64,000 nt of DNA from Paenibacillus sp. JDR-2 (GTDB taxonomy: Bacteria > Bacillota > Bacilli > Paenibacillales > Paenibacillaceae): positions 1,932,501 to 1,996,500 of the forward strand of contig NC_012914.1 in the NCBI RefSeq assembly GCF_000023585.1, read 5' to 3'. Positions 1 through 8,081 of this stretch are shown piece by piece. The notes beneath the pieces were generated by a model. That model did no database searches and was not told the origin of the DNA. It worked only from the letters and a program-made list of their open reading frames with translations. Each line of letters begins with the position of its first letter. Position 1 is the first letter of the stretch. A program made the translations under genes and the position numbers.

Positions 1-73
1 CAACAAAACAATATACTTTTGCGTCTTTTTAAAGGATGCGTTTTCCAAATAATTCCGATGAAGGAGGGAACGT

Positions 74-427
74 ATGAGGATGATATTGTTAGTTTTGTTA
101 TTGTCTTTCCTCTCGGCAGGTTGTAGTGTCCAAAATAAAGAGTCAAACTCATCTTATCCAAGTGCCGTTGCCTGGAATAATATCGTGTATGGATATTCGA
201 TTGAGGAGGTTTCCATCGAAGAAATCGGCAAGGAGATGGGAAAGATTAAAAGACAAGCAACCCCAATGCCGAAAAAAAATGGAGACTCAAATACCATAAG
301 CATACCAACAGGAAGTGTTTTATTTGAAATAAAAGGAACAGACCCCAATCAGGTAATTGCAATAAAAGTAGATGATAAATATTTTAAAGCTTTAAAGCTG
401 GGACCTAGATTTGCTCATCGCGAATAA
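74..427 (+). CDS. Small unknown lipoprotein
   Basis: Predicted 117-residue lipoprotein of unknown function. A signal peptide runs through residues 1-16 (hydrophobic LLVLLLSFLSAG) and ends in a lipobox, SAGC, so Cys17 would be lipidated and the protein anchored to the outer face of the membrane. The rest is hydrophilic and I recognise no domain. The ATG at 74 was chosen because AAGGAGGGA lies about 5 bases upstream. It is followed 36 bases later by a second small lipoprotein and then by a terminator, so the two are probably one transcription unit. Seen: signal and lipobox. Inferred: surface location. Confidence 0.7.
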   Translation: MRMILLVLLLSFLSAGCSVQNKESNSSYPSAVAWNNIVYGYSIEEVSIEEIGKEMGKIKRQATPMPKKNGDSNTISIPTGSVLFEIKGTDPNQVIAIKVDDKYFKALKLGPRFAHRE

Positions 428-463
428 TTCAATCACTACTGTTTTATAAGGAAGTGGAGTTTA

Positions 464-925
464 ATGAATAAATTAATGAATTATTCACGAATTGGAATGA
501 TTGCTATTCTAATCATGCTATTAACCTTAGGTTGTAGTGTTACTCATTCAGTCAGCACATCATCAACGGTTTCCTTATCGAAAGAGCTAAAAAAAGAATT
601 GCCAGCAATCAGAAACATCAAATACACATTCACCAGACCCGATTTAACAATAAACATTAAGATGAAAGATACTCCTACCGAAGAATCGGTAAATGCAATA
701 TTGGCTAAAGTTAAGCAATTCTCAACTACTATTGAAAATATAAACGAAATTGCAAAAACCGTAAATTGGAACAGCGAGATATACAATATTAATCTTCTTA
801 TTTACAGTCAATCAGAACCTCCTATAAAATATTCCGCAAGTTATTTCAAAACATTTGATGCCTCTAACACTTCCGAAGAAAATATTGATGGTTACAAAAC
901 TTGGACCAAGTATGAGGAACCATAG
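464..925 (+). CDS. Small unknown lipoprotein
   Basis: Predicted 153-residue lipoprotein. The N-terminus has a basic start, a hydrophobic core (IGMIAILIMLLTL) and the lipobox LTLGC, giving a lipidated Cys at about residue 24. The mature part is mixed alpha/beta in character, with lysine- and serine-rich stretches and no domain I recognise. A GTGGAG ribosome site precedes ATG 464. It is co-directional with the lipoprotein at 74-427 and ends just before a strong hairpin terminator, so it is the last gene of that small unit. Function unknown. Confidence 0.7.
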   Translation: MNKLMNYSRIGMIAILIMLLTLGCSVTHSVSTSSTVSLSKELKKELPAIRNIKYTFTRPDLTINIKMKDTPTEESVNAILAKVKQFSTTIENINEIAKTVNWNSEIYNINLLIYSQSEPPIKYSASYFKTFDASNTSEENIDGYKTWTKYEEP

Positions 926-946
926 ACTTCATAAGTTGCTTCAGAA

Positions 947-981
947 CAGACCTCTTTTTAAAGAGGTCTGTTTGTTTTTTT
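947..981 (+). terminator. Intrinsic terminator
   Basis: Perfect 11-bp inverted repeat (CAGACCTCTTT / AAAGAGGTCTG) followed by a T-rich run. It closes the two-lipoprotein unit. Confidence 0.85.
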
Positions 982-1028
982 CTGCATAGATGTATCGTTT
1001 ATCTCATGAAATGGATATAGAAGCAGAT

Positions 1029-1148
1029 TCAACTCCCACTGCTTCTTGCACTTCGAATAGCGGGCGTAAACATAGTAATAACTTCATACAGTGCATTTTG
1101 ATCACCATTTTGTGCCCGTTGAACAAGATCAAAAAGTTCATTTTCCAT
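1029..1148 (-). pseudogene. Truncated sigma-70-like / HTH_16-type factor remnant
   Basis: A 39-codon frame starting at ATG 1148 (minus) reads MENELFDLVQRAQNGDQNAL at its start, then a segment containing FTPAIRSARS. The pattern, with acidic residues, an AQNGD turn and then ALYEVITMFTPAI, resembles the first helices of sigma-70 region 2 or of HTH_16 proteins of conjugative elements. The frame stops after 39 residues with no DNA-binding part, so this looks like a 5' fragment of a decayed gene. A preceding 13-codon frame (1179-1138) has a strong AGGAGGTGAT site and overlaps its start. The family assignment is from pattern memory only. Confidence 0.35.
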
Positions 1149-1180
1149 GGCTACCCTCACGTTGTTCATCCATTCTCATA

Positions 1181-1436
1181 TCACCTCCTTTCTAATAGTT
1201 TATAGGTAAGGGAGGAAAAACCCTTCGCCAGGTGTCCATTAGAGAGCAAATCTTGAAACTGATCAGGATGTTACAAGGGGCTTGGCATCACTCTCTGTAT
1301 ATCTAGATAATAGAAACTCCCCAAAAGTATCGTCCCCTTCGACTGAAACGGGACAATCAAAAATAAGTTGATTCCGTTGATCATACTTTTGTCCATTTCG
1401 GATTTGATCAATCGTGCAGTATCTGATCGTTGTCGT
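1181..1436 (-). pseudogene. Decayed ORF upstream of the sigma-like remnant
   Basis: On the minus strand a coding-like frame runs from about 1436 to a TGA near 1255 and contains IRNGQKYDQRNQLIFD and later VEGDDTFGEFLLSRYTES. A one-base shift near 1250 then opens a frame reading PDQFQDLLSNGHLAKGFSSL and stopping at 1181. The two halves read as one protein broken by a frameshift. No good start codon exists in the first frame; an ATG at 1447 opens a different, overlapping 58-codon frame. It lies directly upstream of the sigma-like fragment, so the two may have formed an operon. Family not recognised. Confidence 0.3.
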
Positions 1437-1440
1437 TTAT

Positions 1441-1454
1441 AGAACATGCGTTCT
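1441..1454. promoter_or_regulatory. LexA (SOS) box-like palindrome
   Basis: AGAACATGCGTTCT is a perfect dyad fitting the Bacillota LexA core GAAC-N4-GTTC. It sits immediately upstream, on the minus strand, of the decayed frame at 1181-1436. Candidate minus-strand elements TTGTAC and TAAATA, 17 bp apart, precede it. LexA binding is inferred from the match alone. Confidence 0.4.
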
Positions 1455-1496
1455 TATTTATTTCTTGTTGTACTTATGTACAAAGTTAAGAATCAC

Positions 1497-1528
1497 GGCC
1501 GCCGGCAGCCTTGACTGGCGGCCTTTTT
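1497..1528 (+). terminator. Hairpin with T-run
   Basis: GGCCGCC and GGCGGCC arms (7 bp) are followed by TTTTT. No plus-strand gene obviously ends here, so this may be a leftover terminator of a lost gene. Confidence 0.5.
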
Positions 1529-1539
1529 AAAGCAAGCTT

Positions 1540-1566
1540 AAAAGACCTCCGCGATGGAGGTCTTTT
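1540..1566. terminator. Bidirectional terminator
   Basis: Perfect 11-bp arms AAAAGACCTCC / GGAGGTCTTTT with a 5-base loop. It lies 60 bases past the stop of the minus-strand YjcZ gene and carries T-runs on both sides. Confidence 0.75.
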
Positions 1567-1627
1567 GTTTTTGTATTTTGAGAAATATCGTTAGTCAGCT
1601 GTCATGGAGGCAAGCAGCTTGTAACGA

Positions 1628-1783
1628 TTAGTAGTACCCTTTACCTGTGCCTACACCGCCAACTTGTGGACCGCAACCGCCGCCCCAGCCGCCAACAAAG
1701 CCACATCCGCAGACGATAATCACCAGCAAGATGAACAGTACAAGAATTCCGCCAACTTGATTGCCATGGCCAAATCCTGACAT
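1628..1783 (-). CDS. YjcZ family sporulation protein
   Basis: Small 51-residue protein, easily missed. It starts MSGFGHGNQVGGILVLFILL, has one hydrophobic segment (about residues 11-30) and ends in a glycine/cysteine-rich tail (VGGWGGGCGP) with GKGYY at the C-terminus. The MSGFG start plus a single transmembrane helix is the hallmark of the YjcZ family, small sporulation-associated membrane proteins of Bacillus and Paenibacillus; their exact role is unclear. ATG 1783 is preceded on the minus strand by AAGGAGGTG with good spacing. It is monocistronic, with a bidirectional terminator downstream. Confidence 0.8.
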   Translation of the reverse strand: MSGFGHGNQVGGILVLFILLVIIVCGCGFVGGWGGGCGPQVGGVGTGKGYY

Positions 1784-2058
1784 AATTCACAACACCTCCT
1801 TACGTCTGAAGTATACTTTATCATATGTGTGGGGAGACATGATGCTTGGGTATTTGCCTTAGGAGCATTCGTCTAATTCCATTTGCCTCTCCGCTGCGAA
1901 TGTCCCGGAAGATTGAATGTCCCGAGGCGCAGCCGTTTGACTTTGAATATTTTCTTATAAATAAGACTAAAGTCCTAGAAAAATACTCTCTAATATTATA
2001 AAATGATGGTTGTAAAGACTCATATTTTGTCACATCTTGTAGTAAGAAGGAGTAGAAA

Positions 2059-2328
2059 ATGAATACTTACCTAGTCTCGTATGATCTTGTAGCGCCACAA
2101 ATGGATTACTCTGATTTGTATAAACGGATAAAGGCGTATCCCTATTGGGCGCGCGTGCTTGAATCGGTTTGGGTTGTTAAGACATCTACTTCGTCTAAAA
2201 AAATAAGAGACAATCTCAATATGGCTATAGATAATCACGATAAGTTGTATATTGCAAAACTTTCCGGAGAAGCAGCTTGGATCAATATTAACTCCAATGT
2301 TTCCGGTTGGCTGGAAGAGAATCTTTAG
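2059..2328 (+). CDS. Orphan Cas2/SinR-like small protein
   Basis: 89-residue protein with the beta-alpha-beta-beta pattern of Cas2-like ferredoxin folds. It opens MNTYLVSYDL (a YDL beta strand like Cas2 and VapD), then has an amphipathic helix, then ESVWVVKTSTSSKKIRDNL, then DKLYIAKLSGEAAW and a C-terminal WLEENL. Non-CRISPR members with this pattern are usually labelled SinR family or Cas2-like; the family includes nucleases and toxin-like proteins, but activity here is unknown. AAGGAG lies about 8 bases before ATG 2059. No cas1, repeat array or antitoxin-like partner is adjacent, and it appears monocistronic with its own terminator. Confidence 0.65.
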   Translation: MNTYLVSYDLVAPQMDYSDLYKRIKAYPYWARVLESVWVVKTSTSSKKIRDNLNMAIDNHDKLYIAKLSGEAAWININSNVSGWLEENL

Positions 2329-2392
2329 AGCTATTTCTTTATTTCTTCCGCATTGGTGGAAAGCAATTAGTTAATCTAATGGGAAACAAGTA

Positions 2393-2422
2393 AAGTCGCA
2401 TAAACTGCGGCTTTTTGTTTTG
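2393..2422 (+). terminator. Intrinsic terminator
   Basis: AAGTCGCA / TGCGGCTT arms (8 bp, one G-T pair) are followed by TTTTGTTTT, after the Cas2-like gene. Confidence 0.65.
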
Positions 2423-2573
2423 TAAATGTAAGCAATTCACGCAAAAGCGGCGGTTGTTATAATTTAGATCGTTTAGGGAATTATATCCATGTGAAAATTG
2501 TTCTAATATGTAAAAGGGTTCTCCAATTTACGCTATGTTTGAATGCTAGCAAGGAGGATTGTCCAATACCGTT

Positions 2574-3740
2574 ATGAAGATATGCACTTTAAGCCTTGTG
2601 TTGTCTGTTAGTATATGTCTGGCAGTGCTAACCGGCTGCTGGGATCGCCGTGAGATTAATGACGTTGCGTTTGTGTTAGCAGGTGGAGCTGATAAAGAAG
2701 GAGATAATATTCGTATCAGTGTGCTTATTCCGCTAACGGGCAATATGGGGAACTCGAGTGGCGGGGGCGGATCCGGTGGACAGAAACCTTTCACCGTTAA
2801 GACAGAGAAAGGTAAAACAGTTAGCGAAGCAGTTTCTAAACTTCAGTTTCGCCTCCCGCGACATCTGTTCTTTGGACATCGACGTGTAATAATCATTGGT
2901 GAGGAACTGGCTAGATCGGAAGGAATTGAAACCGTTATAGATGCGATTACCCGTACACCAGAAAAGAGATTATCCACATTTATAGCAATTTCCGAAGGGA
3001 AAGCTCTTGATTTGCTTAGCGCGGATACACGTCTTGAGCGTTTCTCTGCAGAATCGATCAGGGAGCAGTTACAATCAGAAGCAACTGCACGCATCAATTT
3101 AAAGGAAGCCGTCTGTAAATTAATTACTGTAGGAGAGGATGTCTTTCTCCCGTATTTACAGAAGGTGAAAACAGACATAAAGGGCCATGAATCTGAAGAT
3201 ATCCGAAGCGAAGGATTTGTCCTTTTTCATAATGGGAGAATGACTGGAAAATTAGAAGGGAACGCGGCTATAGGTTTCCGGCTTCTAAATCAATCCGTTC
3301 GTGATTACGATGAAACCATTAATTTAGATGGGAGTTATTTAACAGTAACGATTAGTCATGCGAAAATAAGCATTGAGCCGATTATTATAAATGATGAATT
3401 GTCCTATCGTATTCACTCCAAGGTCAAGGTGAGTATCAGTGAAGATGATAATCAGGAAAGAAATTATGATTATTCGGGCATTCGGAATCAAATCGAGCAA
3501 AGCGTTTCACAGCATCTTGTCGATAATATTAATCTTGCTATAAAAGAGATGCAGCAAAATAATAGCGATGCCATTGGATTTGGATTACAAGCGTATCGCG
3601 CTTACCCGCAAAAATGGATAAAAAAATATCGAAAAGATTGGAACGAAACATTCCCGAAATTAAAATTTGAAGTATCGGGAGAAGCGAACTTGTTCCGACT
3701 GGGCATGAGCAGTGAGAACCTAGGCAGAAAAGATCATTAG
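2574..3740 (+). CDS. Ger(x)C family spore germination lipoprotein
   Basis: C subunit of a germinant receptor, a lipoprotein of the inner spore membrane needed for nutrient-triggered germination. Residues 1-22 are a signal peptide with lipobox LTGC, followed directly by WDRREINDVAFVLAGGAD, the signature N-terminus of Ger(x)C proteins. Length (388 aa) is typical. A Gly/Ser-rich insert (GNSSGGGGSGG) sits near residue 65. The start is ambiguous: ATG 2574 gives a clean signal peptide but lies 16 bases from GGAGG, whereas an in-frame TTG at 2559 lies too close to it. The usual A (GerAA-like) and B (permease) subunit genes are not adjacent, so this is an orphan C subunit. Confidence 0.85.
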   Translation: MKICTLSLVLSVSICLAVLTGCWDRREINDVAFVLAGGADKEGDNIRISVLIPLTGNMGNSSGGGGSGGQKPFTVKTEKGKTVSEAVSKLQFRLPRHLFFGHRRVIIIGEELARSEGIETVIDAITRTPEKRLSTFIAISEGKALDLLSADTRLERFSAESIREQLQSEATARINLKEAVCKLITVGEDVFLPYLQKVKTDIKGHESEDIRSEGFVLFHNGRMTGKLEGNAAIGFRLLNQSVRDYDETINLDGSYLTVTISHAKISIEPIIINDELSYRIHSKVKVSISEDDNQERNYDYSGIRNQIEQSVSQHLVDNINLAIKEMQQNNSDAIGFGLQAYRAYPQKWIKKYRKDWNETFPKLKFEVSGEANLFRLGMSSENLGRKDH

Positions 3741-3872
3741 TTTGAGGGCCTTCAGTCGTAATGAGCTGCTAATTTGTTGGAGGCTATCGCCTTCCGGGTC
3801 AAGTGTACAGGTCGTATTGCTCCTCAGTGAATACAATAAGCTGTAATCCGGAACTGGAAGGGGATAATTAAA

Positions 3873-4157
3873 GTGAACCGTAACTATTACATGGGTAATG
3901 TAGGTAGTATGAATGAAGCTAACTTTTGTCCCGATTGTCCAACGCAGACGATTTATGATCCTCCAATCACCCTATACGAGAACTACTACCATCCACAGCT
4001 TGTGAATGTCGTTCAAAATATTGAAACGGTGAAGCAACATCATTGTTGTCCTGTCTATCAGCATTATTACACGCATACGGAGAAAAATGTTATGGTTTCG
4101 AGCGTGAAACGCGGGAAACAAGTTAAAGCATCTTCCAAGAAACGTTCGAAAAAATAG
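3873..4157 (+). CDS. CotD-like spore coat protein
   Basis: 94-residue protein rich in Tyr, His and Cys, with FCPDCPTQTIYDPP near the N-terminus, HHCCPVYQHYYTHTEKN in the middle and a lysine/serine-rich tail ending KKRSKK. CotD-type inner coat proteins show this paired CPxC/HHCCP arrangement and the conserved block around HYYTH. It probably forms part of the coat laid down in the mother cell. The start is GTG at 3873 behind AAGGGG. It follows Ger(x)C after 130 bases, and a hairpin terminator is shared with the convergent GMC gene. Confidence 0.65.
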   Translation: MNRNYYMGNVGSMNEANFCPDCPTQTIYDPPITLYENYYHPQLVNVVQNIETVKQHHCCPVYQHYYTHTEKNVMVSSVKRGKQVKASSKKRSKK

Positions 4158-4248
4158 ATCTAAATTAATAAAAAGACCCGTAAGAATGGACGCTTCGCGT
4201 ATGAATCGGCCGAGTGCTCAGCAGCGGCTTGATGCCTTCAAGCAAGCG

Positions 4249-4279
4249 AAAGGTTGTTCTGATATTCAGAACAACCTTT
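4249..4279. terminator. Bidirectional terminator between convergent genes
   Basis: Perfect 14-bp arms AAAGGTTGTTCTGA / TCAGAACAACCTTT with a 3-base loop, between the CotD-like gene (+) and the GMC oxidoreductase (-). Confidence 0.8.
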
Positions 4280-4292
4280 AATAAACTAGTCA

Positions 4293-5921
4293 TTATTCTT
4301 CGCTATTTTCGAATCTATCACGAATCTTCCGCTTTTTCCTTCTAATTATCCCTTTAATTTGTTCAGCGATCGTATATCCGATTAGATAGGCCGCCGCCGA
4401 GGTATTCCCATCCACCGTAAATGGGATAATTGAAGCATCTGCAACAATTAAATCTTTCACTCCATGAACATGCCCCCTCCGGTCAACGACCCCTCCATTT
4501 CTTAAAGGAGCCATACGAAGCGAGCTTTGTTGGTGATGATTGTGGTCAAAATTTTCTCTAATAAATTGCTCGAGTTCGATATCATCATCTATCGTTTCAA
4601 GCGTTGGTGAAATGAGGCGGTAAGTTGGATCTATGGCGTTTAGCTCGGCAGCTATATCCTTTACATAGATCCTATAAATGTTTTTTATGGCTTCCATATC
4701 ACTCGGATTATCGAGAAAACCTTCATCTGCGAGCACAATTTTAAGCGGGTCTTTGTTTTGGATTTTAATGGAACCGCGACTTTTCGGATGCAGATAAATC
4801 AAACCTAACGTTAACGTATCGTCTTCGGAACCAATACCCAGAATCTGAACCGCTCGCCGGCGCTTGCTGTCTATATCCAAAGGGGCAGGCAGGAAAGCGC
4901 CGCCGGTATAAAGGGCATTAGGATCATTCGAAGGTAAAGGTCTGTCGTGTGGATTCGATTGGAATACCGCGAAGTTCAGCGTGTGGTTTCTTAAGCTTTT
5001 ACCTACGTGTGGATTATGAAAGACGCAGCGAATACCAGCTTCTTTTAGTGCTTTTGAAGATCCAATCCCGGATAACATTAAGAGCTGGGCGCTGTTAATA
5101 CCTGCTGCAATAATGACCTTTTTCCTTGCGCGTGCGATTATCCGCTTACCGCTTTTTAGGAATTCCACTCCGCTAGCTCGCTTATTGGAAAAAATCACCC
5201 GTAAAGCAGTCGAATCGGAAAGTAATCTTAATTGACGACCATTTACTCCCCGGCCATTCAGCGCTAAGATATCGGAGGACAAAAATGCGGTGGAAGAGCT
5301 TTCTCTTCTGCCATTCGGCTTCTGATATAATTGCCATCGAGTAAAGGGGCCAATTGGGGTTTTCGGATCATTATAATCGAGAATTTCAGCGAAGCCGGTA
5401 GCTCGCTCAATTGCGGTAACTACTTTTTTTGCCATGGACGTCGGATTTACTGGAGCCTGACGAATGTCAATGCGCCCATGATAACCGCGTGCCAAGGTGT
5501 TGTTTGTTTTCCCATTGTACTTTTCAAGTCTTTTAAATCGTTGAACCGCTCGATGAGGAGACCATAGAGGCCCGAGCAGCCTTTCCCATTCTTTAAATAC
5601 CTTGCTTGTTGGGCGCACGTATTGTTCCCCGTTTATCGATGAACCGCCTCCCATGAGACGTCCTGTCGTCCATTCAAACGTTCGATCGTCCAGACCCGCT
5701 TGCGGAACACCTTCTCCTTGCCAGAAATACTGAGGAAAGAACTGTTCTTCCAATTCGGAAGCCATCGTTGAATCGCTAATCGGTTTATCTTTATCATTGT
5801 TTCCGCCTGCTTCCAGAACAAGGACGGATGTTCTTTTATCATCGGATAAGGTTTTGGCGATAACCGCTCCAGCGGGTCCCGTGCCCACAATAATGTAATC
5901 ATAGATGAAGTTGCTTCCCAT
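4293..5921 (-). CDS. GMC-family FAD oxidoreductase
   Basis: Flavoprotein of the glucose-methanol-choline family, about 542 aa, usual size. The N-terminus has the dinucleotide-binding motif VGTGPAGAVIA (about residues 12-22) followed by the acidic LVLEAGG strand end. The GMC signature TTGRLMGGGSSING lies near residue 90. The C-terminal catalytic region contains NHHQQSSLRMAP (catalytic His candidate) and IVADASIIPFTVDGNTSAAAYLIG, with Asn at the second active-site position. The alcohol substrate cannot be told from sequence. ATG 5921 is preferred over TTG 5924 because AAGGAG lies 7 bases upstream. No signal peptide and no subunit partner nearby, so a cytoplasmic monocistronic enzyme. Confidence 0.85.
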   Translation of the reverse strand: MGSNFIYDYIIVGTGPAGAVIAKTLSDDKRTSVLVLEAGGNNDKDKPISDSTMASELEEQFFPQYFWQGEGVPQAGLDDRTFEWTTGRLMGGGSSINGEQYVRPTSKVFKEWERLLGPLWSPHRAVQRFKRLEKYNGKTNNTLARGYHGRIDIRQAPVNPTSMAKKVVTAIERATGFAEILDYNDPKTPIGPFTRWQLYQKPNGRRESSSTAFLSSDILALNGRGVNGRQLRLLSDSTALRVIFSNKRASGVEFLKSGKRIIARARKKVIIAAGINSAQLLMLSGIGSSKALKEAGIRCVFHNPHVGKSLRNHTLNFAVFQSNPHDRPLPSNDPNALYTGGAFLPAPLDIDSKRRRAVQILGIGSEDDTLTLGLIYLHPKSRGSIKIQNKDPLKIVLADEGFLDNPSDMEAIKNIYRIYVKDIAAELNAIDPTYRLISPTLETIDDDIELEQFIRENFDHNHHQQSSLRMAPLRNGGVVDRRGHVHGVKDLIVADASIIPFTVDGNTSAAAYLIGYTIAEQIKGIIRRKKRKIRDRFENSEE

Positions 5922-6038
5922 CAAAACTCTCCTTTTAAATTAAGGGGCTAATGTAGGATATTAAGTTGAGTTGTCTCATGTGTCGAAAAAGTAATTTGCC
6001 CTTTCATTAACAATCGCAATATAATGAAAAACAATTCT

Positions 6039-6061
6039 AATTTATTGTAAAACAATAAATT
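6039..6061. promoter_or_regulatory. A/T-rich dyad upstream of the DUF2975 gene
   Basis: Perfect 10-bp arms AATTTATTGT / ACAATAAATT with a 3-base spacer, 45 bases before the DUF2975 start. This could be an operator, since DUF2975 genes are commonly paired with a small HTH regulator. It lacks a T-run that would make it a terminator. Confidence 0.35.
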
Positions 6062-6105
6062 TTGTGTTAAGGTCATTTTGTGATTAAATTAGCGAGGTGC
6101 TCTTT

Positions 6106-6588
6106 ATGAAACGGGGAACAACACTTTTTTTGAAGATGGCCGTTATTCTTATCGGAATCCCGATTCTTGCTTTTTGCATATTTCTGGTGCCCAAGATCGG
6201 GAATTTTGCTGGAGAATCTTATCCGGATATTGCTTATATGAAGTCTCTCGTTTTAATGGATATGTATGCGGCAGCGATACCTTTTTACTTTGCCCTGTAT
6301 CAAGCTTTTAAACTTTTGAGCTATATCGATAAGAATCAAGCGTTCTCGGAATTATCCGTTAAGGCTTTAAAGTATATAAAATACTGTGCCGTCACAATCA
6401 GTGCCGTGTACCTGCTAGGCATGCCACTCTACCACCTCATGGCGGAGAAAGTTGACCCTCCAAGTTTCATGCCAATGGGAACGGCCATTATTTTCGCCTC
6501 CATGGTGATCGCTGTTTTTGCTGCCGTTCTCCAAAGACTTTTACAAGAAGCTATTCAAATAAAATCAGAAAATGATTTAACGATTTAA
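6106..6588 (+). CDS. DUF2975 membrane protein
   Basis: 160-residue integral membrane protein with four predicted transmembrane helices (about residues 8-30, 47-67, 95-116, 127-150). The loop motif YIDKNQAFSELSVKALKYIKY between helices 2 and 3 is characteristic of DUF2975. Function unknown; homologues usually sit directly upstream of a YozG-like Cro/CI regulator, which is absent here, as the next gene is a serine hydrolase beyond a terminator. ATG 6106 was chosen over the in-frame GTG 6097, which lies inside the AGGTG ribosome site. Confidence 0.75.
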   Translation: MKRGTTLFLKMAVILIGIPILAFCIFLVPKIGNFAGESYPDIAYMKSLVLMDMYAAAIPFYFALYQAFKLLSYIDKNQAFSELSVKALKYIKYCAVTISAVYLLGMPLYHLMAEKVDPPSFMPMGTAIIFASMVIAVFAAVLQRLLQEAIQIKSENDLTI

Positions 6589-6618
6589 GATGAATATATG
6601 GCGTTTCTGATTTGAATG

Positions 6619-6660
6619 AACAAGGAGCAGATTGCTACGGCAGTTGCTCCTTGTTTTTGT
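6619..6660 (+). terminator. Intrinsic terminator, left of the serine hydrolase
   Basis: Arms AACAAGGAGCA / TGCTCCTTGTT (11 bp) followed by TTTTGTT, with loop GATTGCTACGGCAGT. The loop resembles that of the hairpin after the next gene (8082-8125). Confidence 0.8.
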
Positions 6661-6837
6661 TATATAACTTTATTGCGAATTATCGACATATCATGTCTAC
6701 TGGTTGAATCTTTATTCACATTCTAATATTTGGTAATTCATGTTACTGTTTACTAGGATCGCTAATTACGCAAACGACGCCTTCATTGTTTTTGCCAAAA
6801 GGAAGCACAATTCTAAAAAGCAAAGCGAGGGAATCTG

Positions 6838-8070
6838 ATGATGGGACAAAACAACAATGGGTTTTCCGAAAAAGGACTGCACAGATTACGCGACGTGCTG
6901 AATCAGCATGTGGATTCAGGGAAGATCCCCGGGCTGGTTGCCCTGGTAAGCCGGGGCGGAGAGACGCACGTAGAAACGATCGGGACGATGCGTCATGACG
7001 GTGGTACGCCTATGAGGCGAGATACGATCTTCCGAATGGCTTCGACGTCCAAGCCGGTTGCGATCGCGGCGGCGATGATCTTGATCGACGAGTGCAGGCT
7101 GCGGTTGGATGAACTGGTAGAAACATGGCTGCCGGAACTCGCAGACCGGCGTGTGTTGAAGAGAATCGATGGCCCGCTGGACGACACCGTACCGGCAAGG
7201 CGGCCGATCACTTTACGGGACCTGTTAACCTCCACGTTCGGGCTCGGCATGGATATGACAGCGCTGGGCACCCCGATCATGGGCGCGATCTTCGAGCAGG
7301 GGTTGACTCCCGATCTGCCGGTGCCGATGCCTGAGCCGGATGAGTGGATGCGCCGCCTTGGCACGCTTCCGCTGATGCACCAACCCGGAGAGCGCTGGCA
7401 GTACCATATCAGCAATGATTTGCTTGGCGTACTCGTCGCTAGAGTGACGGGACAATCGTTTGAGGCATTCCTGCGTGAACGCCTTTTCGAGCCCCTTGGC
7501 ATGAAGGACACTGGGTTTCACTTGCTCGCCGATAAGATAGACCGGCTGCCTCCCCTTTACGCCCCCGATCCGCAGACAGGAGAATTCATCGTGTGGGATG
7601 AGGCCAAAGGGGGGCGCCATAGTCAGCCTCCGGCATTCCAGGGCGGCGGCGGCGGTCTAGTCTCCACCGTCGATGACTACCATGCCTATTTCAAGATGCT
7701 GCTAAATCATGGGATGCACGAGGGTGAACGGATTTTGTCCAGGCCAGCCGTTGAGCTGATGACTACCAACCGGCTCACGCCAGAGCAACAGGCTGCGAGG
7801 AACGCCATGGCCGCCAACAACGTGCATATTTCATTCGGCCAAGGGCAGCATGGCGGTTGGGGCTTGGGGATGGCGGTACGCACCTACCGCGGTGACTACG
7901 CGTCTATCGGCCAGTTCGGTTGGGATGGCGGCAGCGGTACTTCAACCTACGCCGACCCGGATAAACAGCTTACCGGTATCCTGCTCACCCAAGTTGGAAT
8001 GTCCACCCCGGATTCAGCGAGGCTTATCCACGACTTCTGGACCACGGTCTACCAGGCAATAATAGACTGA
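6838..8070 (+). CDS. Serine hydrolase, class C beta-lactamase family
   Basis: 410-residue member of the beta-lactamase/PBP-like esterase family. The SxxK nucleophile motif is Ser69-Thr-Ser-Lys72 in RMASTSKPVA. A Tyr-containing second motif lies at WQYHISNDLLGVL, and the family blocks FEPLGMKDTGFH and GGGGLVSTVDDYHAYFKML follow. A C-terminal GWDGGSGTSTYADP matches the usual HxG-like region. There is no signal peptide, so probably a cytoplasmic esterase or amidase rather than a resistance enzyme. Codon use is visibly richer in G/C than in the flanking genes, suggesting transfer. Tandem ATGs at 6838 and 6841 follow GCGAGGGA. Confidence 0.85.
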   Translation: MMGQNNNGFSEKGLHRLRDVLNQHVDSGKIPGLVALVSRGGETHVETIGTMRHDGGTPMRRDTIFRMASTSKPVAIAAAMILIDECRLRLDELVETWLPELADRRVLKRIDGPLDDTVPARRPITLRDLLTSTFGLGMDMTALGTPIMGAIFEQGLTPDLPVPMPEPDEWMRRLGTLPLMHQPGERWQYHISNDLLGVLVARVTGQSFEAFLRERLFEPLGMKDTGFHLLADKIDRLPPLYAPDPQTGEFIVWDEAKGGRHSQPPAFQGGGGGLVSTVDDYHAYFKMLLNHGMHEGERILSRPAVELMTTNRLTPEQQAARNAMAANNVHISFGQGQHGGWGLGMAVRTYRGDYASIGQFGWDGGSGTSTYADPDKQLTGILLTQVGMSTPDSARLIHDFWTTVYQAIID

Positions 8071-8081
8071 CTTAAAATAAT

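Noticed and set aside
990..1205. Plus-strand frame of 71 codons
   Set aside because: It has no ribosome site and begins inside a terminator tail. The opposite strand carries the better coding signal (sigma-like fragment).
1821..2033. Minus-strand frame of 70 codons between YjcZ and the Cas2-like gene
   Set aside because: No ribosome site, irregular composition and no recognisable domain. The region looks like leader DNA of the two divergent genes.
6740..6838. 32-codon frame ending on the hydrolase start (TGATG overlap)
   Set aside because: The overlap is suggestive of coupling, but there is no ribosome site and no recognisable product; the hydrolase has its own GCGAGGGA site.
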